Assembly (NCBI GenBank): GCA_021018815.1
Contig: JAITYX010000004.1
Coordinates: 1,241,501 to 1,305,500 of the forward strand
Direction of reading: 5' to 3'
Source: Talinum fruticosum
Taxonomy: Eukaryota > Streptophyta > Magnoliopsida > Caryophyllales > Talinaceae
Length of the DNA: 64,000 nt
Both the position numbers and the translations under genes were made by a program. This document shows, piece by piece, positions 37,033 to 49,979 of this stretch (within the stretch, counting starts at the first letter, position 1; each line of letters starts with the position of its first letter). The notes below the pieces were generated by a model. The model worked only from the letters and a program-made list of their open reading frames with translations. It searched no databases and was not told where the DNA came from.

Positions 37033-40000
37033 CAGGAGCTGGACTTTTTGGAGTAGGTTATCTGATTGGAGTAGGTTTTCCAACCATGGCAGTCTTTACT
37101 GCTATTTTTGGTCCCACCCCTATTTCCTAATTCAAACATCTCATTTGCCCCTACGCACCTGTTAAACTTGTTTTTATAAAAGATTATATCACCTAAAATA
37201 TAATCCCTTTTGCACTCATAGTGTTTTTTGAGGGATAATATGAGGGTAAGTGTGTATATTCTTACAGTAATACAATTACGATTGCATTGTCGAAGGATTG
37301 TATATGTCTATCGCATATAATTAAGATGATTCAGAAGTTTCGTTTATTCTGTTTTTTAATAAAATATGTATGTGATAGTAGTTAGATACTAGCAAACTAC
37401 CTACTACGTACTATTGAGAGAGTTTGATACCAGAATTATATGAAATAATGTTCCTAAAACATATCTTATCGTGAAATAATTCTAATTTATGGTCACTTAT
37501 TTCCTTTATTTTAAAATAATATATGTCATTTAAACTCTTTAGTTTGCCTGTTCTTATATTAGACACTAAATATATACCTGATGTAGGTAAGAAAAGTCAA
37601 TCCTTGACGTAGGACTAAAAGCACACAACATTAAACACCCATATTAATTAGTTGACTTTTATTTGCAATTATCTAAACTGTTTGACATGGATTAATGTCC
37701 TATTTCAAGGCATTTGAATTGAAAATGACAACAAAATGAAAGCAACATGAAAAGACTCTATATCTCCCATAGATGTCTATAGATAGCCCATAGCAGATTA
37801 AGAATACATACCTGTCTTACAAAGTTCTCCATGGTAGAGAGCTTGGTCATGGCAAGAGCCATTTGACCCATGTAGTTAGCCATGTTGGGAGGGCAACTCA
37901 ATGAGTCAGAAGAGATCACCTCGGAGAGAGACTGGTGGAGAGCCTCGAGCCCTTGCGAGAGGGCCTCCTCGGCCTCATGGGTCGACTGCTGCAACCCACA
38001 TATGGCCATCAACTGTTGCTCGGTCAACGGCTCGATCTGGTGCACGATTATCTTTAAAAAGAATCAAACACCCATCAGTTTCAGAAGTTGTTAGCTTAAT
38101 TAATATGAAAGTGTTTAGGCAAACATAATGAATAATGATGGTATTAATTTACTAGGAACCAAACAAAGAGATGAGAATGAGGCCAAAGGACTTGATCTCA
38201 CGCCTAGGCTCTGGTATAGGGTAGCTAGAGCCGTGCAAGTTTAAGACACATGTTCGAAGCAGGTACAGATATAAGAAGAAGTACCAGGCGTAGCTTTAGG
38301 GTTTATGCCTGAATCACACCTAGTTTTTAGCCCTTTTAATGGAAACCTCTCTCAATTTTGCCTTTCGTCATGTATATTCTTTCATGACAAATTCTTCCAT
38401 GCAATGAAGTAGACCATGTCTCCCATGTCCTTATCTATATAGCAATGTATCCATCTCCTCATCTCTCTCCTCTTTTTCAGTACTCCCATTCCCATACTTC
38501 CATGATCCCCACAAGAAAAGCAACGTTGGCTAAGAGAATCATGAGAAAAAAAGAAAAACAAAATATCTGTAAAAATCTAAACTCGACTGACATGCATCAT
38601 AAAATAATCACCAGTATTCGATTATCCATGAATTTAGATTAGTCTAGATAAACTATGATGCCTTATTTTTAATCAATTTATAAGTTTTGAGAATTAACAA
38701 TATTCATTGCATAGTTTTTATTTTTTTTATTTTGCACAAATTCAATGGATAATCATGAACATGATTAAAAATTTTATAAACATGACCTAAACACGACAGA
38801 CCTAATAACATGTATATATTTTCATGGTACATAATGCTTCTACGCTAGGGTTTCCTGCTAGAATTCAATGGTAACTAATATTGGTACCTTGATAAGCTCG
38901 GACGGTCGGAAACCACCCATCCACATGAAGCAACGCTCTGCAGGGCTCTTCCACATACCTGAAACAAGGTGAAACACATCGGTTTTTGTCACCATGTCCT
39001 TGAGGTTCATCACCACGTCATAATGCGCCAAGCAATTGTCCACGTAAATTTTGAGCTCGTTTTCTGGTAAATGCTCCTGCACTGCTGCCCGGAGCTCGCA
39101 GGTCAGCCGGTGGTGCTCCTCTAGCCACCTTGTGTACTCCAAGTCAAACACTGCGGCATCTACAAAGTATATTTTTGTGTAATTAGATAATCTTGACATA
39201 TCAATATGTGAGTTTTAGAATTGAAAATTAAAAAAGATTTTTATTAGAACATATTTTGAACGTTTAAGTGGTTTATTTAAGTAGTATTAGAGAGCTACAA
39301 TTCATAATATGGCATAATTTATCTACTTTATATGACCTTTCAATTAATTTGGAGGCTTTTTTTCATTATTAGTTTTTAAACATTTTGTATGAGTTTTTGC
39401 TTCTTTGTTCAACTATATGGGGCGAATATCACACATTACTATCCGTGAAATGGAAACATAATCTACTACTTAGTCATATAATTTTACCTAATTTAGGATT
39501 TTGGTTTCCCGTCATTAGGATCAACATATGTCACTAATCCAAAGTTAAGTGGTTTAGCAAAGACTTTGATCATTCCGGTAACCATAACAAAACCGATTGA
39601 ATAATATATATACCTGAGCTGATGTTGGTAACGCCGACCGGGATGCCTTGGTCACCTCCTCCACCACCTCCTCCAATTACGCCACCTCCGAAGAATATAC
39701 CCTAAAGGAAAAGAGAGCTATATGAATGAATATATATACATCCTACTTTTGAAATTAGTTTGGACAGGGACAACTAATAGTAGTTAATCACGTTGTTAAT
39801 AGTAGTTAAGTGTTTGATTAACTTACTTGAGCTCTGGCTCGTTGAAGCTCCTGCTCTAACTGTGCAAGTCTAATCCTACTTGACTCTAACTGCTGCACAT
39901 AAGCCTGCATTTTATTTTCAATGGTTAGATTAAAAATGCAGGCCAATTTTATATTAGCTACTAGTTTATTATAAAAATAAAAATAAAAACCCAAGAAAAG

Positions 40001-41860
40001 GAACTACCCAAAAAAAAGTTTTTGGCATTTGACTGACCTTTTTCTAAGCCTGCTTTTCCTGGCTGCCTCTCTATTCTGAGCAAGTCTTCTGAGAGTCTGT
40101 TTTCCAAACAAAAACCACAAAAAAATAAATAAATCATTGAATCTCTTTTTTTTTTTTTAATAGGAGAATTGAACATGAGATCTAATATGCACGAGTTATT
40201 GGTAAATCGTTGAATTTGTCATAATAATTTAATTTTATGACTTGAGGATGATTAGAAATAAAATTAGAGGAAATTAAAAGTAGACCTTAGGATCGGGGTT
40301 TTGGGTCCTTCTTGCTCGGAGCTTGATGTTGGACCTTTGCGGTTTCCTTCACGCTGCTCCCAACAAATTAAATCCAAAATCAAAAGCCAATGGACATTTA
40401 ATTATTTCCCTCTTGAGATAATAATAATAATAATAATTACAATCATACATATATAATTTAAATTTAAATTTAAATAATAATGTGCATAACTTAGTTGAAA
40501 TTAATAATAAAACTGGGTAGATACCTTGATGGACTTGGACGGTTCTGCAGGAGGGTCGTTTTGATTAATCTTTGGCGGCGGCTGTTCTGATGATGATGGC
40601 CTCTTCGAACCACCAGTCGTCGTCGATTGAGCTCCTCCTCCCCTCCAACTAACAGCCCCGAACTCGCCTATCAGAGACATAATTTTAAGGTTAAGAGAGA
40701 TGTATTAGAGGATCAGAAGATGATGATAATATCAATGTAATTTTAAGAGTTTACTTTGTTGGGAGGATCAACATGCATGGGCTGAGAAGGAAAGATGTTT
40801 AGAGTTGGTGGTCTCATTCCTCCTCCTGCTTCAGCTGCTGCTGATGAGTTCTGATTTTCTGCACAGATCCCCATGACAAATCAATCAACCATAGCTAATC
40901 ATGAATTCCGCAACAACGATAATGGTTTCAATCATCAATACAAAGGAGCTAGAGAGCGAGAGAGACAGAGAGAGAGAAAATCGGTAGTTGATGAAGCTTA
41001 GCAGAAGGCATGCTTTTGGAGCCAATCTGACACTTCCCATAAGATAAAGCTGTGGGGGAGAGAGAGAGAGAGAGAAGAGAACTGGGTTTTGTTTGTTTCA
41101 TGGAATCTCCAAGTTTCTGTCAATCAGCTGAGATGATTTGGTCAAAGGAGGGAGATCAGTACGGGTGGATTTTTTTTTTTGTCAGATGGAGTCTGGTCAT
41201 GCTTTTGGTGTGAGAATGGAGCCAATCACACCCGCAGGGAATCTCCTTGTGTTTTCTGCCAGAAAAAGGAAGAGAGAGAAAGGAGAAATTAAACTCACGT
41301 CTGGGTTGATCATGAAGAGCTGGTGATGATGAATTAGAAGGATGATGATCAACTGCTTGTCCATCAAGGTAAAGAAACAGCGCTTGATCTAACTCTCCTA
41401 GGTCATACGCTCCCCCGTGCTCTCCTTGTTCCCCCTCCTCTGATGAGCCAAAACAACAAACAAAATTAGAGAGGAGAGAGAGAGAAAGGGAGTAGTTATA
41501 GTAGAGTACATGCATACCCAGGAAAAAATGAAGATGATGATGGGGAAGATTGCATCATGGAGAAGGAAATATTCTGTTGTTGCTGCTGATGATGATTATC
41601 GAGAAGCTGATGATGGTGATGAGGTAAGAGGTGTTGTTGGGGTATTTGTTGATGCAAGTCTAAATGATGATGATGATGATGATGATGATGATGGGGGTTT
41701 GGTGATGGTGGGAAGCAGAAGAAGACGACGCCGTTTTAGAGGAGGAAGTAGTACTGGGCATAGCCGCCGCCATGAAAGGAGCTCCTAAAAGCTTTACGTC
41801 TTGGTGCTCTCGATCTGATGATGCGGTTTTTATCTCTCCTCCTAATATTGAGAACCCCAT
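34418..41860 (-). CDS. TGA9/TGA10-like: TGA-class bZIP transcription factor (TGA9/TGA10-like), 11 exons
   Basis: Exons as read: 41439-41299, 40858-40755, 40662-40525, 40353-40286, 40096-40038, 39904-39827, 39701-39614, 39159-38888, 38051-37812 and 34570-34418. The first coding exon is at about 41860 or 41773 to 41521. The basic region TLRRLAQNREAARKSRLRK and zipper start AYVQQLESSRIRLAQLEQEL span exons 5-6 of this list. The DOG1-type domain follows (FDLEYTRWLEEHHRL, WKSPAERCFMWMGGFRPSEL, LTEQQLMAICGLQQS) and ends LSSLWLARPRQDQ. The acidic GGAYDLGELDQALFLYLDG and LNIFPSQPMHVDP segments point to the TGA9/10 clade (anther development and redox/defence signalling in Arabidopsis). Three one-base losses in homopolymers (near 41695, 40296 and 40041) break the frame. 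The exon 1/exon 2 phase is also unresolved. Confidence 0.92.
34571..37811 (-). other. Last intron of the TGA gene, 3.24 kb
   Basis: It lies between VRQ/GTATG at 37812 and ACAG/GCTGAC at 34570. Much longer than the other introns of the gene (about 75-1,000 nt). It holds an (AAT)n tract at 36999-37028 and GGGTTCGGGTCGG-type repetitive phrases at about 34730-35000, suggesting old transposon insertions. No other gene recognised in it. Confidence 0.8.
36999..37028. repeat. (AAT)n microsatellite
   Basis: Ten ATA/AAT units within the last TGA intron. Confidence 0.95.
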
Positions 41861-42419
41861 TAATGACCACCCGCCTTTATTTTCAAAGCTTCAACCTCCC
41901 AGAGAGAGATTAGAGAGAGAGAGTCGGTTATGATTGGGAAAAGTGAGGAGATGATAAAATGGAAAAAAGAAGGGATGGAATTGAATGCAAAGGACAACTT
42001 CCCCCAGCTCTCTGTTGTTTTTTCCTTAAATTTTCTTTTAAATTTTTGAGGGGTTTGTATATGTCGCTGTCTTTTCTACAGGAATACCAGAGAGATATCC
42101 ATGCCTGTATTCTATGTACTAATCAATTTTACGCCCAGAAAAACATTTTTCCAGAGAAAGCGGTGTTAATATATCCTCCTCTCTTCTCTGGTTGCCACTG
42201 TTTGGAAACTACTTTTTGGACTTTAATACTTTTTTTCTCAACCTGGAATTTGGATTCCTTGTCTGACCAAGCCTTCTTCTTCTTGTTATACCCAACCAGA
42301 TGACGGAAATGCCCTCTCTTGCTGTTGCACATTTCCCTCTTCTTGAATGAAAGACACGTAATGGCTTCTTTTTTTATTTTTAATAGCAAACCAAGAAGGT
42401 ATGTATTATTCATTCTCGA

Positions 42420-44510
42420 ACAAAAATAAACATTAGTCCTCTACTGTCATATCGAGAATACGATCTGGGTGATTAACCAACCAAATCCTACTAGTGCATG
42501 TGTTACTTGGTTTCCTTCTTATTTAACAAAAGAAAAAGTAACAAATTTAAAATTAGAGCAAAGCGATAAAATATCATGGATGGGGATGTCAATTGAAGAA
42601 CCTTGAGAAGTCCGTTTCTTGAGTTTAGCAATAAGTAAAAGGTAGTCCCCCTCAACAAATACACTTGGTAGACCCATTTTGAAAGCTTCTTGTAATACAA
42701 ATAGGCAAACTCGGGCTTCCTCAATATCCGAGGCAATGAACCCCTTACCTTGTTGCACTCCCCAGAGTAGCAAATCACCATTGCAATCACGAATGACAAC
42801 AGCCCATCCATAGTTATCCATTCTTATAACTTTGTCGCATTGATATTGATCTTTGCAAAACCTGCAGAAGGAGGAACCGAGCTCGCTTGATGTGGAGCAT
42901 CCATGACTTGGACATTTTCGTTTGTGTCTCAAAAAACGTCCACACAGACTTAATCGCCTTATCATTCAACCGGCCTAGATTTGATTCACCTTTGTCGAAT
43001 AGGATTCTATTCCGTGCGTTCTAGATTTCCCACATTGTGGCTATGAATTCCTCCCAATTTTTCTCTTCTATCTCCCCTTGAAACGAGAACATCGAGTCCC
43101 AAGGCGATGCAAATTTTCTACCGGCTATTACTTCCACAAATTGGCTAGATTCCCACACTGTCACCGCCAGTGGGCACTCGTTTAGTACAGGAATATTCAT
43201 CTCCTCCAGGTGGCCCAAACTGAGCAACGCATAGAGAAATTATGGATACGAGAAGATAGCCTAGCCGCGGATGGTAGAGCCCCCACCCACAGTCTCCACG
43301 CAAACAACTTACTCCGTGGGGAATGCCCAGATTCCACGGCTTCAGCCAACCCTTACCGCGCTCATCCCCACTCCCAAACGATGCTAACGTCCATTTCTGC
43401 TCGATGATAAATCGATAGGCAGCTTTAACCGAGAGCTCTCTATCCTAAGAGAAGTGCCCTAATTGGTCTTGTGGCAAATTCACACTTAAAGGAAAGGATA
43501 GGATACACTCAACATCCACGGGCAGAAAAATATTATTAAGCATGTCCATATTCCATTTGACCTGATCTCGGTCAATTAAGTAACCTACTCGAATAAGGAA
43601 AAGTGTGGATTAAAAGGAGTAATTACCTTGAATGACTTGGGATGAGGCAGCCACTTAGATTCCCATATGGTAAGCAAGTAATCGTCTCCCACTCTCCATG
43701 ACAGACCTTGTGAGAGCACCCATATGTAATAATGTCCCACAGGCTTCTCCAAGTGAAACTAGGGCGATGCCCGACATCCGCATCAAGGATACCACAGTTC
43801 GGGAAGTACTTCGCCTTGAGAAGTCGAAATACAAGCAAATCCTCTTTATGGGCTAATCTCCACAATTGCCGTGCCAAAAGAGCCAAGTTGAAAGCTTTAA
43901 GGCCCTGTTCGACAACGACGTTTGAAGTAACTTTTATCATTTTGACCAAGTCAAAACACTAATCAACCAAATATTAACGTTCGGTAAGGTAGTGTTTTAA
44001 CTAGCGTTTGCGGTAGCTTTTAGCGTTTCAAGTAGTGTTTCTAAAAAGCTAAGAATATTAGCTTTTCACATTTGAAAGTAGCGTTTCATATTTTTTACAA
44101 AAAAACCCTTCATTCATTTATATTTGACAAATTATTTATATCCTTTTACGTCAATTTACAATAATCAGCTAACTCAACCGCTAAATTTACCGAACACATT
44201 TATTTAACCGCTCAATTGAACAGCTATCTGCTAACATCTAAAATCTAACAGGTATCGATTACACAAACAGGTATCCACTACTCAAATAGCTCATTTTTCC
44301 AAACAGGGTCTTAATGTCCTTGAATCCAAGCCACTGTCCCTTTTAGACTTGCATAGAATGTCTTTGCTAATGAGGTGAATTTTTCAGGACCCAACAAAGC
44401 GTGACCCCAACAAAACCTGTTAATGATAGATTAAATCTCTTCATAAAAGTCATTAGGAAGCTTAAACAAACTCATAAAATAAGTAGGGATTGTTTGAGTC
44501 ATCACCTTTA
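42420..44510 (-). mobile_element. 5'-truncated L1-type LINE fragment, split by a MITE
   Basis: Minus-strand ORF2 remains in order: TQTIPTYFMSLFKLPNDF (about 44470), INRFCWGHALLG (about 44400), DILCKSKRDSGLGFKDI (about 44350-44312), the MITE, KAFNLALLARQLWRL (about 43900-43850) and GHRPSFTWRSLWD (about 43770-43735). Next is the tail of the zinc-binding region, then an RNase H-like domain (YGWAVVIRDCNGDLLLWGVQ and EEARVCLFVLQEA, about 42820-42690). Multiple stops; dead copy. Confidence 0.85.
43901..44310. mobile_element. PIF/Harbinger-like MITE, 410 bp, inside the LINE fragment
   Basis: Termini GGCCCTGTTCG and the inverse of GGAAAAACAGGGTC-type sequence (GACCCTGTTTGG) are inverted repeats of the GGSCCTGTTYGG kind. 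The flanks share TTAA, consistent with a 3-bp TTA/TAA target duplication. Removing the element and one copy of the duplication rejoins the LINE reading frame as GLGFKDIKAFNLALL, which fixes the insertion site. No coding sequence. Confidence 0.85.
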
Positions 44511-44519
44511 CTGTAAGTA

Positions 44520-45850
44520 TCATTGTTGGTGTAATAGTAAAAAAAAGAAATTTTTCTCTCGCTTTTGTCCCACATACAACTTTTTGGAACTTCTGCTTGG
44601 CTTGGTTATTGAGTCACTAAGTTCTTAAGTTTTGTGTCGAGAGGTGAATGTCCCAGCCTGCCCAATGCCCACCCATGTTCAATTTTGGATGGGCATAAAT
44701 TCCTCAAATGAGGAATTTGTGGATGGGTATAGAAACGCCTCCCTCCCCTTCTGGCCCGGTCAACCCTTTAAATTTTTTCTAAGATAGGGGTTTGAGCGGA
44801 TGGGCCAACTTACCGATCCAAATAAAAAAAAGTTCTAAAGTATTGTATTGAGATGGGACATTGGAGAGTGCACCACACAAAAGTACATATATATTCCTAT
44901 TCGGATTGTGGCTTGATTTGTATATATTTTTGGGGAAAATTTTATTTGTTTTAAATTTCCTTTGGCATAAACGATGTCAAGTAATTTTAACTCACCATGT
45001 TTTTTCTTCAAACAGATAATGAGGTTTGTCTACTCACTACCCAATTTTTCCCCCTTATCTATCCTATTTGTACTGCTAGCTTTCTAGAAAATAGTTTCTT
45101 TTCTTTCTTTATATTGGCTATCTCTAATCTGTTATGATAAAATAAAAAATAAAAAAAACACATTCCTCTCATCTCTTATCTTTCCTTGGGAAATTGTAGT
45201 TCTACCTACTCCAAATCTTTGTGCACAGTATTTAGAGATAAAACGTTAATTATATACTTGAGATTATATGCTCCCAACATATATGTCACTAAATGATTTG
45301 ATGAAAGGAAAAATAAGGGGATTTTGTGAGTTTAACTTTATGACGTGTCCATTGAAAGTATATGCTTACTGAGATGAATATAAAAATTTATAATTTAGAG
45401 ATGTTATATTAACCTTGGAAAGCGACTGATTCCTTTTATTCACACCTGAGTCAAACTGAAATCGGTTTTCAAGTTACTAATTTTCAACGTTGCAACAATT
45501 TCACAAAAGACAAAGTTATTTCGTTTTTCCATTGATAATCTGTATTCCACAATCATATATACTAAGATACTTTCAAATTTTCCATAGATAAAATATTAAA
45601 TTTTTTTAAAAGAAAAAAAAAAAGAAAAGGTCGCATAACTAACTTCATCCAATACCATAACAGTAAAGTATTGGTAACATGAAAAACCTGTATAAAATTT
45701 AAAATTTTCCTTTTCCTGTGATATATTTAAATACCAAAATCGACATTTTATAATATCCAATAACTATCATAAATGATAATTTAGAAAAATTTCATTGTTT
45801 TCTGGAATTATTCATTGTAAGCCATTAAATTAAAAATTGAATTAAATTTA
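44520..45850. other. AT-rich intergenic stretch, no gene seen
   Basis: Nothing coding recognised. A short block of GGGCAT/ATGGGC-rich sequence at 44640-44830 may be a decayed small transposon. Confidence 0.5.
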
Positions 45851-45860
45851 GCAACAATGT

Positions 45861-45932
45861 GGTTCTATGGTCTAGTGGTTAGGACATTGGACTCTGAATC
45901 CAATAGCCCGAGTTCAAATCTCGGTAGAACCT
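45861..45932 (+). tRNA. trnQ-CUG: tRNA-Gln (anticodon CUG)
   Basis: A 72-nt cloverleaf. The acceptor stem GGTTCTA pairs with TAGAACC, with discriminator T. The D arm is GTCT-AGTGGTTA-GGAC, the anticodon arm TTGGA-CTCTGAA-TCCAA with anticodon CTG, and the T arm CCGAG-TTCAAAT-CTCGG. It is followed by GTTTTTTATTTTTTT, a Pol III terminator. No intron. Confidence 0.96.
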
Positions 45933-46655
45933 GTTTTTTATTTTTTTCCTAAACATTTTCCATTGTGTGCTCTCCTGCGTCTTTTACAAAAAGAATTCAT
46001 TAAGATTCTTTCTTAGAAAAAAACTATATTTTACACTCTTTTGGGTCCGAAGATATAATTTAAAGAAAAATGAAGATATGTTACACACCCAAATTTCTAA
46101 CACCACCTACGATAATTTTAGTGTATTTTGTTTCGAGTGATGTAATTGACCTTGTAGTATATTAAATTTGTGATTGTTTCCTACACCGTGTTTGATAGTA
46201 TAAGAGTATTGCAAAAAAATTACCTTACAGTAATGACTACAATAAACTATAGTGAAAAATAAAAATATAACTTATATAGAATAATTACAGCAAACTATGT
46301 AATCACATTAGGATCTTCCAAGCATTATTGACAATATTGACCTAAATATAGTCAAGATTGTAAAACATTAAAATTTGAAAACGTTGTTTTCCTGAGTTCA
46401 GTGTAGGTTATTGAAGAAGCAATGCCTGCGAAAGGGATCTTCCAAGCAATCTTGACCTGAATATATATAGTCAAGGCAATGGTGTCCTACATAGAGTTTT
46501 AGAGAGGAAGAGAGAATAATCCTTACATTCATGAACCACATTCCACTAAACTTCTGCATTCTGATGAATGCCCAAAAAAACGACAATCCGGTAGCAAGAA
46601 ATCTTGAACTAGGAAACAATATGCTTAAGAAAGAGTTTCGATTCTAAGGACCAAC

Positions 46656-47039
46656 CTACTTCTTGGATTCTTCTTCCTTCATTTTCTTCTCCCACCTACG
46701 TTTCTTGTAATCGAGCAACATTTGTGGCATCTTCTTCATCAACTCAGCAGTTTGAGCCCTTTTCTCCGCTGCGATTCTGTCACACTTGTGTCCTTTCCTC
46801 TTAGTTCTCATTTCCTTCCTCTCTGGATCATATGGCCAATCTTCTCCGGCAAGTATGACTTCCTTTCGGAGTCTAGCACGACGACGAGCACTAATGCAGA
46901 GAGGCTTCCAAGCCCCAAGCTCCCAGTAACCCCACACGCCTTTAGCGAGCTCGTCTCTATGTTTTGTCAGCTTCTCCCGCCATGGATATTGATATTCACT
47001 GGCGGCTTTTGCCAAGTTTTTCACAACATTGCTTGCCAT
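46656..47039 (-). CDS. Small basic conserved plant protein, possibly a mitoribosomal large-subunit protein (mL59-like)
   Basis: A single coding exon of 127 residues starting MASNVVKNLAKAASEYQYPW. It is very rich in Lys/Arg (ARRRARLRKE, MRTKRKGHKCDR) and ends in a charged helix (KKRRWEKKMKEEESKK). A 5'UTR exon is inferred at about 49975-49816 (donor CCCAG/GTATGC) and an acceptor at 47047 (GGACAG/TTGGAGC), leaving a 2.77-kb leader intron. The sequence looks like a well-conserved plant protein that I associate with plant mitochondrial ribosomes. That assignment is from memory of the family and uncertain. The frame is intact. Confidence 0.75.
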   Translation of the reverse strand: MASNVVKNLAKAASEYQYPWREKLTKHRDELAKGVWGYWELGAWKPLCISARRRARLRKEVILAGEDWPYDPERKEMRTKRKGHKCDRIAAEKRAQTAELMKKMPQMLLDYKKRRWEKKMKEEESKK

Positions 47040-47047
47040 CGCTCCAA

Positions 47048-49815
47048 CTGTCCACAAAACAGTTTAGTCACGGTGTTCCAAATGAAACAATGACTAAGAA
47101 GACATTTTAAATATTTCAAACCACCCTTATCCTACAGTCTCAAATCTCAATAAGTTCCTAGGTAATCTATATGCCCTATGCAATAAAGGAGAATATTTCT
47201 AAAATTTAATTTTATCACCCAGGTTGTACATATCCAATGATTTAAATGCAGGTAAAAGACCACGCATATATCAGAAATCCTTCACTGACTATTTGCTAGG
47301 ACACCACCAATTTTTGAAAAATCAATGTTTTAATTAGTTTTTGTCCATGAAACAAAGGCAAAAACATGCAGATACACCAAAATGTTAACAGTTTATTATC
47401 AGAGTATGACATCGAAAACATCCTGGAAGACTTCGAGAACACAACCCTCCATCAGAGTAGAATCACCCCAGCAAGCATATCCCCAAAATCTAAGCCTGTT
47501 TGCTCCATCACCAAACCCAAAACAAAAGAGGATAGTTAACCTTCCTAAGCCAAATCCCATACAATTGATCATGCTTACAGAGCTTTCTCCACCATCTTGC
47601 CATAAGACAGACACATGGACAACTCAGAAACATGAAGCACAGAATCACAGAACTATGGAATCGTGATCCTAGGTATCACATAAAGCCAAGCAGATGGAAA
47701 AAAGCTGGAAGCAATTAACCATATAACTAGAAAGCAAAATAATTTCCACCATCCTGTTCCTCGAAGGTCTGGTAACTAAATAGCTTATATTGCACCTGAA
47801 GCTTCATTTAGGAAACAGCCTGCTGATAGAATCTAATACACAACAAAAGATGAGGGAAGAGGATCATACGAGGCTAATATGAACAAGACCAGCATAGGTC
47901 CTCCAGATGCTCCCTCGTCCCAAAACAAATGTCCCCTCATATTCACAATAACTCTAAACTCCCTTGTGATGCCCGTACGTCCAAGTTTTCCACATAAAAG
48001 AAGCACATTTTCTGAATTACACACTTCAAGAAGCCACAAGCAATGGCAAGAAAGCTCACGAGTATTCAGAATCATATGCACATGTTACATCATATCTCAA
48101 TTTATAAAGCAACTTTTCCATATTTGTTCAGGAATGAGTCTCTTCGAAGACCCCTTCCCCCAGGGGGCACCCACCAACAGTACACACACAAAAAAAGAAT
48201 CCAACCAAGCCCACAACCCGAAGTCCCAACCACACCCGATAGAGGTGGGGGGGTATGGGGAGGAGCTGGACTGCACTGCTTCCATTGCACCCAACCAGCA
48301 CAAAGATTAATAGTGAGCTAATGAGCTATTTGACCCTATATCATTTCTTTTCATAACAACAGCAAAATTGAAAAATGTTACTGATTGGCCAATATGTATA
48401 CATTAACAGAGTACCAAATGTCATTGCTAAAAGTTGACACTCTTCAAATAACTCATTTCACCAACAACCAATGAGCAAAGTTGTAAAATGAAAACAAAAT
48501 AGGAACTGAAAAACAATGATCAGCAGTGGCAGATCCAGAATCAAAACTGATTTAAAATTTTAACCTGGGTCGAACACGTCTAGCTCTGAAATCTTTGGGG
48601 TTTTTCAGATTCCAGTAATTTTGCATTTCTAGGACACGTTTTTTGTTCAAAACCCAACTTTAAAACCCACAAATACCTAATTTCAATATCCTAATTGAGA
48701 TTTAGAGCTCGAAAGGAATGATGATTCCCTAGTTACTTTCTCGAAAAATCTTTCCATTTTAAACTAAAAAGATAAATTTCACACGTATTATTACTCACAA
48801 AACAAATAAAATAATGGGGCACTATTCTACAAAGTTCACAAATTCACAAACAAATCCCACACTCCTACCAACCACACATATTACTCTCCTACCAATTACC
48901 TCAGATTAAAAAGGCACAAGGCACAAAAGAATGCACAGGGTGCTGGAGCCCGGGGTGGGCTTTGAGGCACAGGAGCGGGCTTTTTGGAGCAAACCGCACT
49001 TTTTACATAATAATGCTTGAAATTCATTCCCAACCCATATTTTTTGATAAATAAGTAATATAACAAATCAAAAAAGTATTTAAACATCATTTAACTACAA
49101 AAATCATCACATATAGTCTTAAGAACCGAAATCTGACATTAAAATATCTCAAAACCCACGCTTAAAGTCTAAAACAAAACAAGCAAGCATAGTAAAATAA
49201 CACACAAGCCCCCTCCCCAAAGGTCATCTAAGCATCATCATTACCATCATCTAACACGACACACTCCACATCATCATCATCATCCAACTCCAAATCCAAC
49301 TCCTCTCCATCTTCATCCTCTCCCTCTTCTCCTTGAAATTCCTCTTCCTCATCTTCATCAATCAATTCAAATCACATTCAAATCACATTCAAATAACACT
49401 AATGAACACAATTCACTGCAATTATCACAATAAAAACAATTAAAATATAATAAACTTTACATTATCTACTAATGGCTTGAGTGAGTGACTGACATGGAGT
49501 GAAAAAAAAAAAGGAGAAGCGGTCGTAACTTAACACCAACCAAACTGAAGAAAAAGAGAAGCCAGAAACCAGAGGAGGAAGAAAGAAAAAAAGAAAAAGA
49601 AGAGCCCGAAACCAGAGGAGGAAGAAAGAAGAAAGAAATCCGAGCAGAAGAAGGAAAAGGGAAAAATACGAAGAAGAAGAAGGAAACGGAAACGGAAACT
49701 GAAACAGAAGAAGAAAGGAGTAAAACCTAGAAGAAGGAAGAGGAAAGAAGAAGAAGAAGAAGAAGAAGAAAAAAGAGGAAAAAGGAAAAGGAAGAAGAAG
49801 AAAGGCGAGGCATAC
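47048..49815 (-). other. Leader intron of the small basic protein gene
   Basis: No other gene recognised. 49500-49800 is a long GA-rich tract on the plus strand (TC-rich on the minus strand) just downstream of the first exon. Its long minus-strand frame of Phe, Ser and Leu is a composition artefact. Confidence 0.5.
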
Positions 49816-49975
49816 CTGGGAGTCGCCGAGCAGGTCGGCGCCGGAAAACGCGAAGGAAGTCACCGGGAAGACGGAGCCGAAAAGAAGGACGAAGGAGTGC
49901 GAAGAAGCAGCTGAGATCGCCTCGATGCAGCAAGTCGCAGGGCAGGGTTTTTTCCCGAGAGTTTGGTTGTGTTAG
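49816..49975 (-). other. Inferred 5'UTR exon of the small basic protein gene
   Basis: A GC-rich block on the minus strand, starting near AAAACCCTGCCCTGCGACTT and ending at a consensus donor (CTCCCAG/GTATGC). It stands out from AT-rich flanks. Promoter sequence would lie above 49980. Confidence 0.5.
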
Positions 49976-49979
49976 TATA

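Noticed and set aside
41510..41788. A plus-strand frame with poly-Asp
   Set aside because: Antisense of the His/Gln-rich first exon of the TGA gene.
49462..49863. A 133-residue minus-strand frame rich in Phe, Leu and Ser
   Set aside because: A composition artefact of a long GA/TC-rich tract in the leader intron.
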